A DNA stretch of 64,000 nucleotides from Tessaracoccus palaemonis (GTDB taxonomy: Bacteria; Actinomycetota; Actinomycetes; Propionibacteriales; Propionibacteriaceae), in NCBI RefSeq assembly GCF_019316905.1, contig NZ_CP079216.1, positions 2,852,001 to 2,916,000 on the forward strand, read 5' to 3'. The notes beneath the pieces are model-generated. The model was not told the DNA's origin. It saw only the letters and a program-made list of their open reading frames with translations, and ran no database searches. Both the position numbers and the translations under genes were made by a program. How positions within the stretch are numbered: position 1 is the first letter of the stretch; each line of letters opens with the position of its first letter. Below, piece after piece: positions 62,192 through 64,000 of this stretch.

Positions 62192-63541
62192 ATGCGACGA
62201 CTGCAGCGCTTCGACGACGGCGGCTTCACGCTCGTCGAGGTGGTCGTCGCGATGATGATCTTCGCGATGATCGCCACCGGCTTCCTCTACGTCATGACCT
62301 CAGGCCTGACCCTGTCGCGCGACACGCGGGCCCGCATCGTGGCAGCCAATCTGGCGGCCCAGCAGGTCGACATCGAGCGCTCCCGCGCCACCGTGTTCGA
62401 CATCGTGAACTCGACCCGCGACGTCGAGCTGAACGGCGACACGTTCCACGTGGCCGTCAGCACCTCCTGGTCCTTCAGCAGCGGCGTGAGCGCCACCTGC
62501 CAGGCCGGCGACACGACGGGCTCCATCCGCTACAAGGAGTTCACGGTCGAGGTCACCTGGGACAACATGTCCGCCAGCGCGCAGCCCGTCTACAGCGACT
62601 CCACGCTCACGCCGCGCACCAAGATCAACGACCCGACGCTCGGCACGGTGCTGGTGGGCGTCATCGACGCCGCCGGCGCCGGGGTCTCCGGCGTCACCGT
62701 CAACCTCGCCACCTCGACCTCCGCCTCCGTCGCCTCCGCCACCACCGACAGCGACGGCTGCGCCTACCTCCTCAAGGTCCCCGCCGGCGAGTTCACGGCC
62801 TCCGTCAGCAAGACGGGCTACGTCAACGAGCAGCAGCTGAGCACGCCCACCGCGACCGTCGAGGTCACCGCCGGCGGGGCCTCGCGCCTGAGCTTCGCCT
62901 ACGACCGGGCCGTCACCTTCACCACCACGTACGCGGACGGCTCGGCGACGCTGCCGACCAACCTGACGACCTCACTGGTCTCGACGTACGGCTCCTCGCT
63001 CTTCACATCGACCACCGCGGCGAACCCCAAGTCGCTTGCCGCCTTCCCTATCTCCTCCGGGTACAGCATGCTGGCCGGTCCCTACGCCGAGACTCCCGAG
63101 AACGCGGCGACAAGCTGCCTGGCCCCCGACCCCGGGCAGTGGACGGCGACGTCCACCGTCGCCGGCGCCCGCCCCGATCCGGTCGCCGGCCTGCGCGGCA
63201 CGACCGTGACGGCGAGCGTCGCGATGGGCACGGTCAAGCTCTCCTCCCCCAACGGCAGCGGTGCCTACGTGACGGCCGTCTACGTCGGCGGAGGTGACGG
63301 GGATCCCGGCTGCGCGGCCGCGACGACCACGACGGGGTCGACCTACATGACTTACACGTTCGGCACCGTGCTGTCGGGCAGCGCGAAGCCGACGCTGGCC
63401 CTCCCGTTCGGGACCTGGGAGCTCTACCGCGGGACGAGTTCCGGGGCGAAGACCACGAAGATCACCAGCGGCATCTCGGTGACCTCGAACGGGTCGGTCA
63501 CCTCCGGCAGGATCACGCTCGACCCGAGGACCACATCATGA
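62192..63541 (+). CDS. Large prepilin-like protein with carboxypeptidase-regulatory-like domain
   Basis: 449 residues. Class III leader DDG|GFTLVEVVVAMMIFAMIATGFLYVMTSG (residues 9-37), with the usual Glu, then a long helix LSRDTRARIVAANLAAQQVDIERSRA, and a large exposed part. Residues about 150-225 (TVLVGVIDAAGAGVSGVTVNLATSTSASVASATTDSDGCAYLLKVPAGEFTASVSKTGYV) look like a CarboxypepD_reg/Cna-B-type beta sandwich; the rest is Ser/Thr-rich. Probably a minor pilin or adhesive tip subunit. ATG at 62192, GGACGGAGG upstream. The stop overlaps the next start by 4 bp. Confidence 0.85.
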   Translation: MRRLQRFDDGGFTLVEVVVAMMIFAMIATGFLYVMTSGLTLSRDTRARIVAANLAAQQVDIERSRATVFDIVNSTRDVELNGDTFHVAVSTSWSFSSGVSATCQAGDTTGSIRYKEFTVEVTWDNMSASAQPVYSDSTLTPRTKINDPTLGTVLVGVIDAAGAGVSGVTVNLATSTSASVASATTDSDGCAYLLKVPAGEFTASVSKTGYVNEQQLSTPTATVEVTAGGASRLSFAYDRAVTFTTTYADGSATLPTNLTTSLVSTYGSSLFTSTTAANPKSLAAFPISSGYSMLAGPYAETPENAATSCLAPDPGQWTATSTVAGARPDPVAGLRGTTVTASVAMGTVKLSSPNGSGAYVTAVYVGGGDGDPGCAAATTTTGSTYMTYTFGTVLSGSAKPTLALPFGTWELYRGTSSGAKTTKITSGISVTSNGSVTSGRITLDPRTTS

Positions 63542-64000
63542 GCCTGCTGCGCCGGCTGCGCCGCGAGGACCAGGGGCTCACCCTGGTCGAGCTGATGGTG
63601 GCGATGGGCGTCTCCGGCCTGCTGCTGACGCTCGTCGTGGCGATGTTCGTCACCTCGACGCGGTCGGTGACCGACCAGCAGGGCGCCGTCGCGAGCAGCC
63701 GACTGGCCTCGACGGCCATGAACGAGGTCACCCGCGTCGTGCGGGCGGGCACCGAGATCCCCGTGTACGGCAACAGCGTCAACAACCCGGTCTTCGACTA
63801 CGCGGGCGCCGAGAAGATGATCATCAACTCGTTCATCGATGCCGGCTCCACCACCGACCCGGCGCCATGGCGCATCCAGTTTTCCCGCAACGCGAAGAAC
63901 GAGCTGGTGGAGACCCGCTGGGCCGCCCACCACGTGTACACGACGTACTGGGCGTTCGCCACGACGGCCAGCTACTCCCGCATCGTCGCCCGCTCGCTGC
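63538..64000 (+). CDS. Prepilin-like protein, 3' end cut by window edge
   Basis: 154 residues visible. Leader ...LRREDQG|LTLVELMVAMGVSGLLLTLVVAMFVTSTRSV is a class III signal with G at -1 and Glu at +5. The following part (ASSRLASTAMNEVTRVVRAGTEI) resembles PilW/PulJ-type minor pilins. Begins at an ATGA overlap with the preceding gene. C-terminus outside the window. Confidence 0.85.
   Translation, partial: MSLLRRLRREDQGLTLVELMVAMGVSGLLLTLVVAMFVTSTRSVTDQQGAVASSRLASTAMNEVTRVVRAGTEIPVYGNSVNNPVFDYAGAEKMIINSFIDAGSTTDPAPWRIQFSRNAKNELVETRWAAHHVYTTYWAFATTASYSRIVARSL

Overview
High-GC actinobacterial chromosome segment. The mycothiol gene mshB, NadE fused to its glutaminase, an actinobacterial NUDIX/NrtR-like regulator, a CE1758/CE1759-type luciferase-like pair, GlgX and the many GAGCTCAGGGAACC-type intergenic repeats suggest Propionibacteriaceae or a relative (for example Tessaracoccus-like). 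That placement is inference from gene content and style; no rRNA is present to test it.

Layout. 1-9,300: truncated RecQ-like helicase, nadE, a small secreted protein, tRNA-Thr(GGT), NUDIX/NrtR-like protein, DUF4126 membrane protein, diacylglycerol-kinase-like protein and glgX, separated by two repeat-rich gaps. 9,400-16,000: NCS1 permease, HAD hydrolase, mshB, FMN reductase plus luciferase-like monooxygenase (two promoters sharing one palindromic motif), and ilvE. 16,173-17,670: an ISL3-family insertion sequence with an 8-bp target duplication. 17,884-23,632: OsmC protein and a complete five-gene peptide/nickel-type ABC transporter.

23,790-36,297 is the most unusual block. It holds a SNF2-type helicase split by a frameshift (minus strand), and divergently a DEAH helicase ending in a DUF3883-like domain, a DUF1156-type adenine methylase and a HEPN(Swt1-like)-DUF499 ATPase. 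It looks like a phage-defence island of helicase + methylase + HEPN/ATPase type, without the marker genes of DISARM, BREX or type I restriction. It is flanked by ~135-bp direct repeats; the right copy carries what looks like the 3' end of the neighbouring transporter ATPase gene, so the cassette seems to have been inserted between that gene and the MFS gene at 36,479. The methylase carries a C10 tract just before its SAM-binding motif, a candidate phase-variation switch.

36,479-48,174: MFS transporter, S33 peptidase-like hydrolase, TetR/DHA2 efflux pair, a fructan-type locus (LacI regulator, solute-binding protein, two permeases, GH32 hydrolase) with two matching operators, and a small unknown protein. 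48,233-49,514: an IS3-family element with a 3-bp target duplication. 49,879-56,500: acyltransferase, an operon of FeMo-co-domain protein, acetyl-xylan-esterase-like hydrolase and AGE-family epimerase, and an amino-acid ABC transporter whose permease is fused to two nearly identical binding domains. 56,758-64,000: type IV pilus genes pilB-pilT-pilC-pilA and two further prepilins, the last cut by the window edge.

Several families of short palindromic repeats occupy the intergenic space: A (GATGAGCACGACACAC ends), B (CCGTGCACAAC ends), C (GGACCGGGGAGAA core) and D (GAGCTCAGGGAACC). The ISL3 element is inserted inside a family B copy, and a family A copy lies inside each island-flanking repeat. 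No CRISPR array, rRNA, integrase or plasmid gene was seen.
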